From assembly GCA_030148505.1 (NCBI GenBank), contig JASBTI010000044.1:1-64000 (forward strand): DNA of 64,000 nt. Direction: 5' to 3'. The number at the start of each line of letters is the position of its first letter. The first letter of the stretch is position 1. A program made the position numbers and the translations under genes. The DNA comes from Rhodanobacter sp. Lineage in GTDB: Bacteria > Pseudomonadota > Gammaproteobacteria > Xanthomonadales > Rhodanobacteraceae. Under the pieces are notes generated by a model. That model searched no databases, had not been told where the DNA came from, and saw only the letters and a program-made list of their open reading frames with translations. Positions 11,280 through 19,403 of this stretch are shown here, piece after piece.

Positions 11280-12146
11280 GTGTCTGCCACTTCCCTTCCC
11301 CACGTGTTCGACGTGGAACAGCAACAATTTGAAGCCGACGTGCTGCAGGCCTCCCTGAGCACACCGGTCCTGGTGGATTTCTGGGCGACCTGGTGCGAGC
11401 CGTGCAAGACGCTGGGGCCGATGCTGGAAAAGCTTGCTGCCGAATACAACGGTGCGTTCCGCCTGGGCAAGGTCGATGTCGATACGCAGCAGGAACTGGC
11501 CGGCATGTTCGGCATCAAGAGCATTCCTACCGTGGTACTGGTGAAAGACGGGCAGGTCCTCGACGGCTTCACCGGGGCATTACCGGAAGGCAAGCTGCGT
11601 GAATTCCTGTCGCGCCATCTGCAGCCGCTCGATGCGCCAGCGGAAGAAGAGGCCGTCGCCAATGTCGACACAGAAACCCCAGCGCAGGCGATAAATCGGT
11701 TGCAGCAGGCGATCGCCGTGGAACCGGGCAAGGCGGAACTGAAACTGGAACTGGCGCTGGCGCTGATGCAAGCCGGCCAGACCGATGCCGCCGAAGCCGA
11801 GCTGACCGCCCTGCCCGCCAATCTCGCCACCGATACGCGTGCCTTGCGCCTGCGCAGTGAACTGGAACTGGCCCGTGCCGCGGCAAACGCGCCCGCACTG
11901 ACCGAGCTGCAGCAACGCGTGGAGGCCGACGGCAGTGACTGGGCGGCACGTGACCAACTCGGGGTGCGACTACTGCTGGAGGGCGAGCCGGAAGCCGCAC
12001 TGGAGCAATTTCTCACCCTGCTGCAAAAAGCCCGTGACTGGAACGACGGCCAGGCAAAGAAACGCCTGCTCGCCGCATTCAGTACGCTCGACGATACCGA
12101 ACTGGTGGGCCGTTATCGCCGCAAAATGGCCTCGCTGTTGTTTTGA
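11280..12146 (+). CDS. cnoX: Thioredoxin-TPR chaperedoxin CnoX (YbbN)
   Basis: A 288-residue protein with a thioredoxin domain (about residues 8-115) followed by tetratricopeptide-like helices. CnoX holds unfolding clients and protects them from over-oxidation before passing them to GroEL or DnaK. The active site reads DFWATWCEPCK, so both redox cysteines are present, unlike E. coli YbbN where the motif is degenerate. This copy may therefore be redox-active. Translation starts at GTG 11280, and no better ATG precedes the domain. It diverges from the pqi operon. Confidence 0.9.
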   Translation: MSATSLPHVFDVEQQQFEADVLQASLSTPVLVDFWATWCEPCKTLGPMLEKLAAEYNGAFRLGKVDVDTQQELAGMFGIKSIPTVVLVKDGQVLDGFTGALPEGKLREFLSRHLQPLDAPAEEEAVANVDTETPAQAINRLQQAIAVEPGKAELKLELALALMQAGQTDAAEAELTALPANLATDTRALRLRSELELARAAANAPALTELQQRVEADGSDWAARDQLGVRLLLEGEPEAALEQFLTLLQKARDWNDGQAKKRLLAAFSTLDDTELVGRYRRKMASLLF

Positions 12147-12157
12147 TTCCCGTGCAC

Positions 12158-12180
12158 GAGCGCACAAATGCGCTCCTGTA
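12158..12180. repeat. Short REP-like palindrome
   Basis: The sequence 'gagcgcacaaatgcgctcctgta' lies in the gap after cnoX and shares the 'gcgctcct' end with the REP element at 2139-2170. Confidence 0.4.
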
Positions 12181-12256
12181 CGTTGACCCAGTCAACCCAT
12201 ACCAGGCCGCCTATTCGGCTACGATTGCCCCTCCTTCCAACTCGAAGGCCCTGCGC

Positions 12257-12709
12257 ATGCGTGCCTCCCATTTCCGCCGCTTGCTCAACCTGTGGCCACC
12301 GTTCCTCTTCAACAGCATTCGCCTGCAATCCCTCAGCGACGACTACCGCGAAGCGGTCGTGGTGCTGCGCCTGCGCCCCTGGAACCGCAACTATGTACGC
12401 AGCCAGTTCGGCGGCAATCTGTTCGCGATGGCCGACCCATTCTGGATGCTGCTGCTCATGCACCAACTGGGCGACGACTACATCGTATGGGACAAGGTCG
12501 GCACGATCGACTTCGTCGCACCCGGCCGTGAACACGTCTATGCTCACTTCAAGCTCGAGTCGGCCGTGGTCGACGAACTAAGGGCGGCGGCGGCCAACGG
12601 GCAAAAGGTCCTGCGCTGGTTCGAGACCGAGCTAAAAACCGCCTCCGGCACCGTAGTTGCCGTGGTGCGCAAGCAAATCTATGTGCGACTGAAGCCAAAG
12701 GCGCGTTGA
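12257..12709 (+). CDS. DUF4442 hotdog-fold thioesterase-like protein
   Basis: A 150-residue protein with the DUF4442 pattern: an N-terminal helix (LLNLWPPFLFNSI), the segment LRPWNRNYVRSQFGGNLFAMADPFW, and a final beta strand with basic residues. The family belongs to the hotdog superfamily of acyl-CoA thioesterases, but the substrate of this branch is unknown. I chose the ATG at 12257; the frame is open to 12143, but that part overlaps the REP-like palindrome and is not protein-like. Confidence 0.82.
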   Translation: MRASHFRRLLNLWPPFLFNSIRLQSLSDDYREAVVVLRLRPWNRNYVRSQFGGNLFAMADPFWMLLLMHQLGDDYIVWDKVGTIDFVAPGREHVYAHFKLESAVVDELRAAAANGQKVLRWFETELKTASGTVVAVVRKQIYVRLKPKAR

Positions 12710-12968
12710 GCCGAAATGGCCGGTGACGGCCAGGAACGCCAGGAGTTCGTCTGCACTCCCCGGTAGCCGCCGAGCCAACCGCGCCGATAGCCAGCTGGAT
12801 CCAGGTCACCTGCGATACGTTTTGCATGATCGCCATGCGTGCCACCATCGCCTGCAACGGTTGATTCGCACGATCGCGAAAAGCCCAAGAAACAAACCGC
12901 CACCAACCCGCTACGGATTTCCGGGACAGCACCGCTACCCCTACAATGCGCCTATTCCACCGACGCTC

Positions 12969-13652
12969 ATGACCATGCCTTCCTTGCGCATCCGACGTTA
13001 CCTGCTGACTGGCCTGCTCACCTTTATCCCCTTGTGGGTGACGTGGTTGGTGTTCAAGTTCGTGCTCGGCATGCTCGCCGGCATCGGCGCACCGTTGGCT
13101 GGCGCACTGAGCAGTGCGCTGTCACTGCTCGCACCGCATGCCGCTGCCGCGCTGAACACCGAGTGGCTTAACTTCGTCATCGCCCTGCTGATCACGCTGG
13201 GCGCGCTTTACTTGCTGGGTTTCATCGCCAACCGGGTCATCGGGCAGCGCTTCATCAACGGCTTCGACGCGCTGCTCTCACGCATTCCCCTGGTGCAAAC
13301 CATCTATGGCGGCACCAAGAAGCTGATGGCGGTGTTGCAGAACAAACCCAGCGGCGTGCAACGGGTGGTGCTGGTGGAGTTTCCCCGTCGTGGCATGAAG
13401 GTGGTCGGTTTTGTCACACGGGTGATGATCGAAGACGGTACGGGGCGCGAAATGGCCGCGGTGTTCATCCCGACCACGCCCAACCCCACCGGCGGCTATC
13501 TGGAAGTGGTGCCGCTGGACGAACTGACACCGACCGATTGGACCATGGATCAGGCCATGGCTTTTATCATCTCCGGCGGCGCCGTGGCGCCGGATACCCT
13601 GCCAGCCTCCCGCAAGGCGGCAATCCGACAGCCTGAGCTCGACGGTCCCTGA
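12969..13652 (+). CDS. DUF502 family inner-membrane protein
   Basis: A 227-residue membrane protein. Two hydrophobic hairpins (residues 9-60 and 65-90) are followed by the family signature RIPLVQTIYGGTKKL and a soluble C-terminal domain (VFIPTTPNPTGGYLEVVP). DUF502 proteins are widespread in proteobacteria and plants and lack a settled molecular function. The ATG at 12969 gives the usual length. Confidence 0.88.
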   Translation: MTMPSLRIRRYLLTGLLTFIPLWVTWLVFKFVLGMLAGIGAPLAGALSSALSLLAPHAAAALNTEWLNFVIALLITLGALYLLGFIANRVIGQRFINGFDALLSRIPLVQTIYGGTKKLMAVLQNKPSGVQRVVLVEFPRRGMKVVGFVTRVMIEDGTGREMAAVFIPTTPNPTGGYLEVVPLDELTPTDWTMDQAMAFIISGGAVAPDTLPASRKAAIRQPELDGP

Positions 13653-13943
13653 TGAGCCTCGCCCGACGGAAGCTCAGCACGCCCCCCCTGCTCCACCCTC
13701 TGCGCGACCGAAGTTTCAGTATCCCCGACGCCACGGGGCGCCGCGTGGCACCGTGCACGCTGCAGCTTGCACAGGGCCGTCAAACGCCCTCAGACCCCTG
13801 ACCTTTGACACTGTCCGCACCGTGACGTTTGACCTAGCTTGGAGGTGACATGGCTGTGTTTTGCGAGGTGCTAGCGAACATGCAGCCAGGGAACTGCTGG
13901 CCCATCCGTGCCACGGACAAATCACCCACCTCGAGGAAAATCC
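13653..13943. other. Gap upstream of the M13 peptidase
   Basis: A 291-bp gap. Frames here (for example from 13850) run into the peptidase gene in another frame and are not protein-like. It presumably carries the peptidase promoter, which I cannot place with confidence. Confidence 0.4.
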
Positions 13944-16076
13944 ATGACCAAGCCGTATCTGAAACCGCTGGCTCTCGCGGTCAGCCTGGCTCTCTCGTTG
14001 ACCGCCTGTGGCAAGCACGAAGCAGCCCCGGCAAACGCACCGGCCAAGAGCAGCAGCAGTACGCCGGCAAGCGCCAGCACCGTGGCCGCTGCCAGCCCGG
14101 CCAGCAAGAGCATATTCAATGTCAGCGAGCTGGGGCCGTTCGCGGAAGCCTGCCAGAATTTCAATACGTTCGTGAACGCCAAGTGGGTCAAGGCCAACCC
14201 GATTCCTGCCGACCAGACCGTATGGGGTTCGTTCAGTGAACTTCGCGAAAAAAGCCTGAAGGATCAACACCAGCTGGTTACGCAGGCCGAGAAAGAAGCC
14301 AATACGGCTAAAGCAGGCTCGATCGAGCAGAAAATAGGCTGGCTGTTCCATTCGGGCATGAACATGGACGCCCGCAACAAGGCTGGATTTGACCCCATCA
14401 AGCCGGACTTGGCTTCCATCGACGCGCTCAAGTCCAACCGCAGCGTTCCGGCATGGCTGAACAAGTCGTTCGCCAAGGGCGACGGTGCCGTGTTCAGCTT
14501 CGGCTCCGGCGCCGACTACAAGAACGCCAAACTGCAGATCGGCTACACCTACCAGAGTGGTCTCGGATTGCCCACGCCGGCTTATTACACCAAGCCCGAA
14601 TACAAAGCCGTTCGTGCCGACTATGTCAAATACATGGCCAAACTGTTCGAGCTGACCGGTACGCCAGCCAAGCAGGCCGCCCACCAGGCCGATCTGGCGA
14701 TGAAATTCGAAACTGCGTTGGCCAAGCACTCAGTGCCACGGGTGGAAATGCGCAAGCCGGCAAACCAGTACCATTTCGTGTCGGTCGCCGAAGCCGACAA
14801 GATGACTCCCCACTTCAACTGGAATGCCTTCTTCAAGGCCCAGGGGGTAACCGTCGACAAAGGCTTCTCGCTATCGCAGCCGAAATTCTTCAAGGAGTTC
14901 GACCACCTGCTGGCAAGCGCGCCGTTGGATGAGTGGAAGGCCTATCTGAAGTTCCACACCGTCTCCAGCGCCGCCGACGCCTTGTCCGAACCGTTCGTCG
15001 ATGCTTCGTTCGACTTCTATGGCAAGACGCTACGTGGTCAACCCCAGCAGCGTCCGCAATGGAAGCGTGCGCTCAGTGCGGTCAACAACGCCATGGGCGA
15101 GGCCCTGGGGCAGCTGTACGTCGCCAAGTATTTCCCGCCCGAGGCCAAGGAACGCGCCAAGGAGCTGGTACACAATGTCCGCGTGGCGCTGAAGAACCGC
15201 ATCGAAAACCTCGACTGGATGAGCGCCGAAACCAAGGCCAAGGCGATCGATAAGTGGAACATGTTCCTGCCGAAGATCGGCTATCCGGACAAATGGCGCA
15301 GCTGGGACGGCCTGAAGATCAGCCCCGACAACTACTATGGCAATCTGGAAGCGGCGGCCAAGTTCAACTACGACTATGACATCGCGAAGATCGGCAAACC
15401 CACCGATCGCCAGGACTGGGGCATGACCCCGCAAACAGTCAACGCGTACTACAACCCGACCGACAACACGATCAACTTCCCGGCCGCCATCCTGCAACCA
15501 CCGTTCTTCTACGCGCACGGTGACGATGCCATCAACTACGGTGGCATCGGCGCGGTGATCGGCCATGAGTCCAGCCATGGCTTCGACGACCAAGGCAGCC
15601 AATTCGATGGCAGCGGCAATCTTGACAACTGGTGGACCAAGACCGACCGGAAAAATTTCGACGCCCGCACGGAGAAGCTTGTGCAGCAATTCGACAGCTA
15701 CACTCCGCTGCCCGACCATCCCGACTTGCATGTCAACGGCAAGCTTACCCTGGGCGAAAACATCGCCGACTTGGGCGGTCTCAATATCGCCTACGATGCC
15801 CTGCAGACGGCGCTGAAGAATCATCCCAAGGAGGCCGCCGAGAAGATCGATGGCTACACCGAGGACCAACGCTTCTTCCTCAATTGGGCTCGGGTATGGC
15901 GTGGCTCGATTCGCGAAAAAGCCCAGATGGTATATCTGAATGCCGACCCGCACTCGCCCATGCAGTTCCGCGCCATGGGTGCCCCGTCGAACATGCCGGC
16001 ATTCGCCAAGGCCTTCCAGTGCAAGCCAGGCGACCCCATGGTGCGACCGGCCGACAAACAGGTGAATATCTGGTAA
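13944..16076 (+). CDS. M13-family zinc metallopeptidase lipoprotein (PepO/neprilysin-like)
   Basis: A 710-residue endopeptidase. The signal peptide ends in a lipobox (SLTACGKHE, Cys near 21), so the protein is probably attached to a membrane facing the periplasm. A low-complexity A/S/T-rich linker (about 25-55) precedes the M13 N-terminal domain. The zinc site is HESSH in GHESSHGFDDQG near residue 540, and the glutamate ligand is in GENIADLGG near 605. All catalytic motifs are intact. It is probably monocistronic, because a strong terminator follows 90 bases later. Confidence 0.93.
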   Translation: MTKPYLKPLALAVSLALSLTACGKHEAAPANAPAKSSSSTPASASTVAAASPASKSIFNVSELGPFAEACQNFNTFVNAKWVKANPIPADQTVWGSFSELREKSLKDQHQLVTQAEKEANTAKAGSIEQKIGWLFHSGMNMDARNKAGFDPIKPDLASIDALKSNRSVPAWLNKSFAKGDGAVFSFGSGADYKNAKLQIGYTYQSGLGLPTPAYYTKPEYKAVRADYVKYMAKLFELTGTPAKQAAHQADLAMKFETALAKHSVPRVEMRKPANQYHFVSVAEADKMTPHFNWNAFFKAQGVTVDKGFSLSQPKFFKEFDHLLASAPLDEWKAYLKFHTVSSAADALSEPFVDASFDFYGKTLRGQPQQRPQWKRALSAVNNAMGEALGQLYVAKYFPPEAKERAKELVHNVRVALKNRIENLDWMSAETKAKAIDKWNMFLPKIGYPDKWRSWDGLKISPDNYYGNLEAAAKFNYDYDIAKIGKPTDRQDWGMTPQTVNAYYNPTDNTINFPAAILQPPFFYAHGDDAINYGGIGAVIGHESSHGFDDQGSQFDGSGNLDNWWTKTDRKNFDARTEKLVQQFDSYTPLPDHPDLHVNGKLTLGENIADLGGLNIAYDALQTALKNHPKEAAEKIDGYTEDQRFFLNWARVWRGSIREKAQMVYLNADPHSPMQFRAMGAPSNMPAFAKAFQCKPGDPMVRPADKQVNIW

Positions 16077-16164
16077 GTCCCAGCTAAGGACCAATGACAC
16101 TTCGGGACGATGCTGCCTCGGAATCGTCCGGCCAGGCGTCTCCAAGACATCGACCCAGGCCCCT

Positions 16165-16197
16165 AAAAAGCCCCGCTTTATCCAGCGGGGCTTTTTT
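16165..16197 (+). terminator. Rho-independent terminator after the M13 peptidase
   Basis: An 8-bp-plus GC-rich stem (agccccgc / gcggggct) is flanked by AAAAA on the left and TTTTTT on the right, so it could act in both directions. Confidence 0.9.
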
Positions 16198-16729
16198 CGT
16201 CATGGTCCGACTCGGGATCTGCAGCGGCGGCGTGAATGTCTGGTGTTCCGCCAGAGGCAAACGCTCAAAGCAGCGACATCACCCAGCCGCAGCCGAGCCT
16301 GGAAAACGCTGGTCGAATGGAGCGCCACTGTTCCCGTCATCATGACGACAACGCCAAAATATTTTCTCTCAACCCAGTCCGTCACCGTTTGCCTGAAGGC
16401 AAAAAAGACCGCAGACGCCCCGCAAGAAATTTGCGACAAATTATTGAAAAATAGGCAGTTACGCCCGACGACCGGTACGAAAAAGCCGACGAACGGCAGC
16501 TCGTCGCAAGAAATAATCGCAAGTATTTACGTTAAGCCTGCAGTCATATTGACGCCCTGATCGTGGTCCTGGATCCGAGGTCTTTTCGGCCTGGATGCGG
16601 GGTTCCGCGAGAGCCATCGACGGGTGGGAAATCAACTAACGTTAGGACCGCTGAGGGCACTAAGGGAACCCGGCAAATACCGGGAAGAGAAACAACTGCC
16701 ACATTGGCACCGAACAGGGGGGCGAAAAC
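16198..16729. other. Gap upstream of the minor pilin operon
   Basis: About 530 bases. It is more AT-rich than its surroundings between 16340 and 16560, and no frame has pilin-like or other recognisable content. A short hairpin (cccggcaaataccggg, 16669-16684) lies 46 bases before the fimT start. The operon promoter is probably here, but I see no clear sigma-54 or sigma-70 match. Confidence 0.4.
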
Positions 16730-17299
16730 ATGAAAGCGACCCGGGCACATCTTGTGCCGGCCCATGGGTTTACGCTTGTTGAGCTGATGGTCACTCTGGT
16801 GGTCGCCGTCGTGCTCGCCGTGATCGCGATTCCCAGCTATCACACCATGACTCTCAATGCCCGACGGGACTCGGTGGTCGATGCGCTGGTGGCCTCGCTC
16901 CACTACGCCAGGAACCAGGCACTCAACCAGGATCAAAACACGACGGTGTGTGCGGGCACTCCCGGTCCTACGTGTGCCGGGGGCTCATGGACCACCGGCT
17001 GGGAAGTCGTCCAGGCGCCTCCCGCCTCAACATCCGTGGTGTTGACCAGCCACGTATTGCAGGCCGCGTCCACCGCACCGGCGCTGACGGCGGTTCAAGG
17101 CAGCGTCGGCTTTCAGTTTTCCGGTAACGGGCTGGTCACTTTCCTGCCAACACTCTCTAGCGGTACCGAGCTCATGAAGATCTGTGATTCGCGCGGTGCG
17201 GCCGCGGCACGTGCCGTGGAGATCAGTCGTGCCGGCTACATCCAGTCTTCGTCCAAGCCCGGCACCGCGCCCGATGGCACTGCGCTTTCTTGCCCCTGA
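16730..17299 (+). CDS. fimT: Minor pseudopilin FimT/GspH-like
   Basis: A 189-residue prepilin. The leader ends in HGFTLVELM (Glu5 of the mature protein present), followed by the hydrophobic helix VTLVVAVVLAVIAIPSY, the class III signal cleaved by PilD. The C-terminal part fits the GspH/FimT domain (VVDALVASLHYARNQALNQ, then FSGNGLVTF). It is the first gene of the minor pilin cluster that primes type IV pilus assembly. Confidence 0.9.
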   Translation: MKATRAHLVPAHGFTLVELMVTLVVAVVLAVIAIPSYHTMTLNARRDSVVDALVASLHYARNQALNQDQNTTVCAGTPGPTCAGGSWTTGWEVVQAPPASTSVVLTSHVLQAASTAPALTAVQGSVGFQFSGNGLVTFLPTLSSGTELMKICDSRGAAAARAVEISRAGYIQSSSKPGTAPDGTALSCP

Positions 17300-17309
17300 A
17301 GAGCGGAAT

Positions 17310-17831
17310 ATGCCCATGACCGTGAAAAAGACAGGCCGCGGATTTACCTTGATCGAAGTCTTGATCGCGATGCTGGTGATGTCACTCGGCCTGCTGGGCG
17401 TCGCCGCCACCTTGATCACCGCCATGCACAGTTCAAATTCGAATTACCTCAAGCAGCTGGCGGTTCAATCCACCTACGACATGGCGGATCGCATGCGCTC
17501 CAATCTTTTGGCGGCATCGATGCCGAATTCCGGAAATCCATACATAACCGCGCTCAGCCCCCCGGGTGCTACGGCGCCTTCACCCGACTGCACCAGTTCC
17601 GCCTGCACGACACCGGCCCAGATGGCGGCCTACGACGTGTGGCAATGGAAAACAGACTTGAGGAACAACCTGCCGGAGGGGCTCGGCTCCATCGCGGTGG
17701 TCGCCGACCCCACCGACAACAAGGCGCTGGTGACGATTACCGTGCAATGGAGTGACCAGCCTGCCCGGGCGACGTTCAATGCCGCCTCGCCCGTGACCAC
17801 CAGCACTTTCAGCGTGGTTACCCAACTATGA
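17310..17831 (+). CDS. pilV: Type IV pilus minor pilin PilV
   Basis: A 173-residue prepilin with the processing site RGFTLIEVLIAMLVMSLGLLG, which is the PilV/GspI form. The start at ATG 17310 lies 11 bases after the fimT stop, and its stop overlaps pilW (ATGA). PilV, PilW, PilX and PilY1 together form the pilus tip complex. Confidence 0.9.
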   Translation: MPMTVKKTGRGFTLIEVLIAMLVMSLGLLGVAATLITAMHSSNSNYLKQLAVQSTYDMADRMRSNLLAASMPNSGNPYITALSPPGATAPSPDCTSSACTTPAQMAAYDVWQWKTDLRNNLPEGLGSIAVVADPTDNKALVTITVQWSDQPARATFNAASPVTTSTFSVVTQL

Positions 17832-18889
17832 AATCCCGCACTGCAGGCTTCGGACTTGTCGAGCTGATGATTGCCATGGCGCTTGGCTTACTGGTACTGG
17901 CCGGCGTGCTGGTGATTTTTCTGGCACAGCGACAGGCTTATCAGAACGCCACATCGCAGGCCCTGATCCAGGATGCCGACAATGCGCTGTCGGCCTTCAT
18001 CACGCCAGTAATACGAGGCGCCGGTTTCATGGGTTGCGGCACCATCGGCAACGGCGTGGTGACCTATGTCAGTACGCGCAACACGCCCCTGACCTTTGAC
18101 ACCAGCAGCGCCATCAAGGGTTTCGAGGCCTCCAGCATGCCGACCGCGATTGTCGATGGCGCTGCCAATGACTCCACAGCGAGCGACTGGACCCCGGCAC
18201 TCGACGCTTCCTTCCTGACCCCTGCCGTCGGCGGCGTGGAGCAAGGCAGCGACGTGCTGACACTTGTCGGCGCACCGCCCGGCGCGGCGCCGGTCGGCAT
18301 GATCAGTTTCGGGGCTGGGCTGATCAAGGTAAACGACTCCAGCGGAATTACCAATGCGCGGCAGATGGTAGCCCTGTCGGATTGCGGCAAAAGTTCGATT
18401 TTCGAGATCAATCCGGCGGCGAGCAACAATCTCGCCTACACCATGGGACCCAACGGCACGCCGGCATATCCCTCCGGTTCGCAGGTGATCCCGATTCAGC
18501 AAACCGCGTTCTTCGTGGCCAAGCGGAAAAACTCGGATCAAAGCGCACTATTCGAGGGTGTAATGACGATTCCTTCGGGAGGCAGCGCGGCGAATGCCAC
18601 GTGGGCAATCAGCGAAATCGTACCTGACGTCATCAACATGCAGGTGCTTTACGGCGTGGGCGTGCAGGGGCAGACCGCGCAGTATGTCGATGCCAGCGCA
18701 GTAACCAACTGGAACGCGGTAACCACGGTAAGACTCGGATTCCTGATCGAGGGAAATTCGGCGTCAACTACCGCGGCGACCAATCAGACCTCGTTCAAGC
18801 TTTTCAACACCACCCTGAAGGTTCCCGCAGATTCGCGGCTGCGGCATACCTACTACATGACCGTAAACCTGCGGAATGCCACGCTATGA
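17828..18889 (+). CDS. pilW: Type IV pilus minor pilin PilW
   Basis: A 353-residue protein with leader AGFGLVELMIAMALGLLVLAG. It is long for a pilin, as PilW proteins are, and has a C-terminal segment (VNLRNATL) that resembles the family's end. It is coupled by four-base overlaps to pilV and pilX. Confidence 0.9.
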   Translation: MKSRTAGFGLVELMIAMALGLLVLAGVLVIFLAQRQAYQNATSQALIQDADNALSAFITPVIRGAGFMGCGTIGNGVVTYVSTRNTPLTFDTSSAIKGFEASSMPTAIVDGAANDSTASDWTPALDASFLTPAVGGVEQGSDVLTLVGAPPGAAPVGMISFGAGLIKVNDSSGITNARQMVALSDCGKSSIFEINPAASNNLAYTMGPNGTPAYPSGSQVIPIQQTAFFVAKRKNSDQSALFEGVMTIPSGGSAANATWAISEIVPDVINMQVLYGVGVQGQTAQYVDASAVTNWNAVTTVRLGFLIEGNSASTTAATNQTSFKLFNTTLKVPADSRLRHTYYMTVNLRNATL

Positions 18890-19401
18890 AGTGCTACTCC
18901 CGCCACTGCCACACGCCTCTTGCACCCGGCATGGTACTGCCTACCGTGTTGATCATGTTGCTGATCCTTTCGGTCGCCTCAGTGGTGCTCGTGGAGCAGA
19001 TCAGTACCCAGACCCGCATGGCCGGCAACAGCGCGAATACCGACATGTCGCTGCAGGTCGCCGAAGCGCTGCTGCAAACAGCCACCAGCAAGCTGCTCTC
19101 CGGCGCCTATACCGAGGCCCAGTTTCGTGCCGATGCAAACGGGCTCTATTACTTTCGCGCCTCGAATTACAGCCCCAGCACCAAGGTTCCTTGGGAAACC
19201 GCGGCCGCCTGGAACAGCGCGCCGCAGCAGCCTGTCGTCAGTCCCGGGGACGCCACCACCGATCGCCGATTCATGATCGAAGAGCTGCCTGCTGTAGTCA
19301 GCCCGGGCGGCAGCACCCAAAAGGCTTATCGCATCACCGTCCGGGTCATCGGCCAAGGCCAGCAAGGCAGCGTAATGCTGCAGACCCTCTACAAAATCTG
19401 A
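18886..19401 (+). CDS. pilX: Type IV pilus minor pilin PilX
   Basis: A 171-residue protein with a 15-residue leader. Its hydrophobic segment (PGMVLPTVLIMLLILSVASV) lacks the usual GFTL signature, as is normal for PilX, and then continues RMAGNSANTDMSLQVAEALL, which is typical of the family. It probably helps attach PilY1 to the tip complex. Confidence 0.87.
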   Translation: MKCYSRHCHTPLAPGMVLPTVLIMLLILSVASVVLVEQISTQTRMAGNSANTDMSLQVAEALLQTATSKLLSGAYTEAQFRADANGLYYFRASNYSPSTKVPWETAAAWNSAPQQPVVSPGDATTDRRFMIEELPAVVSPGGSTQKAYRITVRVIGQGQQGSVMLQTLYKI

Positions 19402-19403
19402 CC

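Noticed and set aside
13850..14239. A 129-codon frame preceding and overlapping the M13 peptidase
   Set aside because: It has a GGAGGTGAC-like ribosome site, but most of its length is the peptidase gene in another frame, and the translated sequence is not protein-like.
16243..16560. A 105-codon frame upstream of fimT
   Set aside because: No ribosome site and no recognisable content. It lies in the presumed promoter region after a strong terminator.
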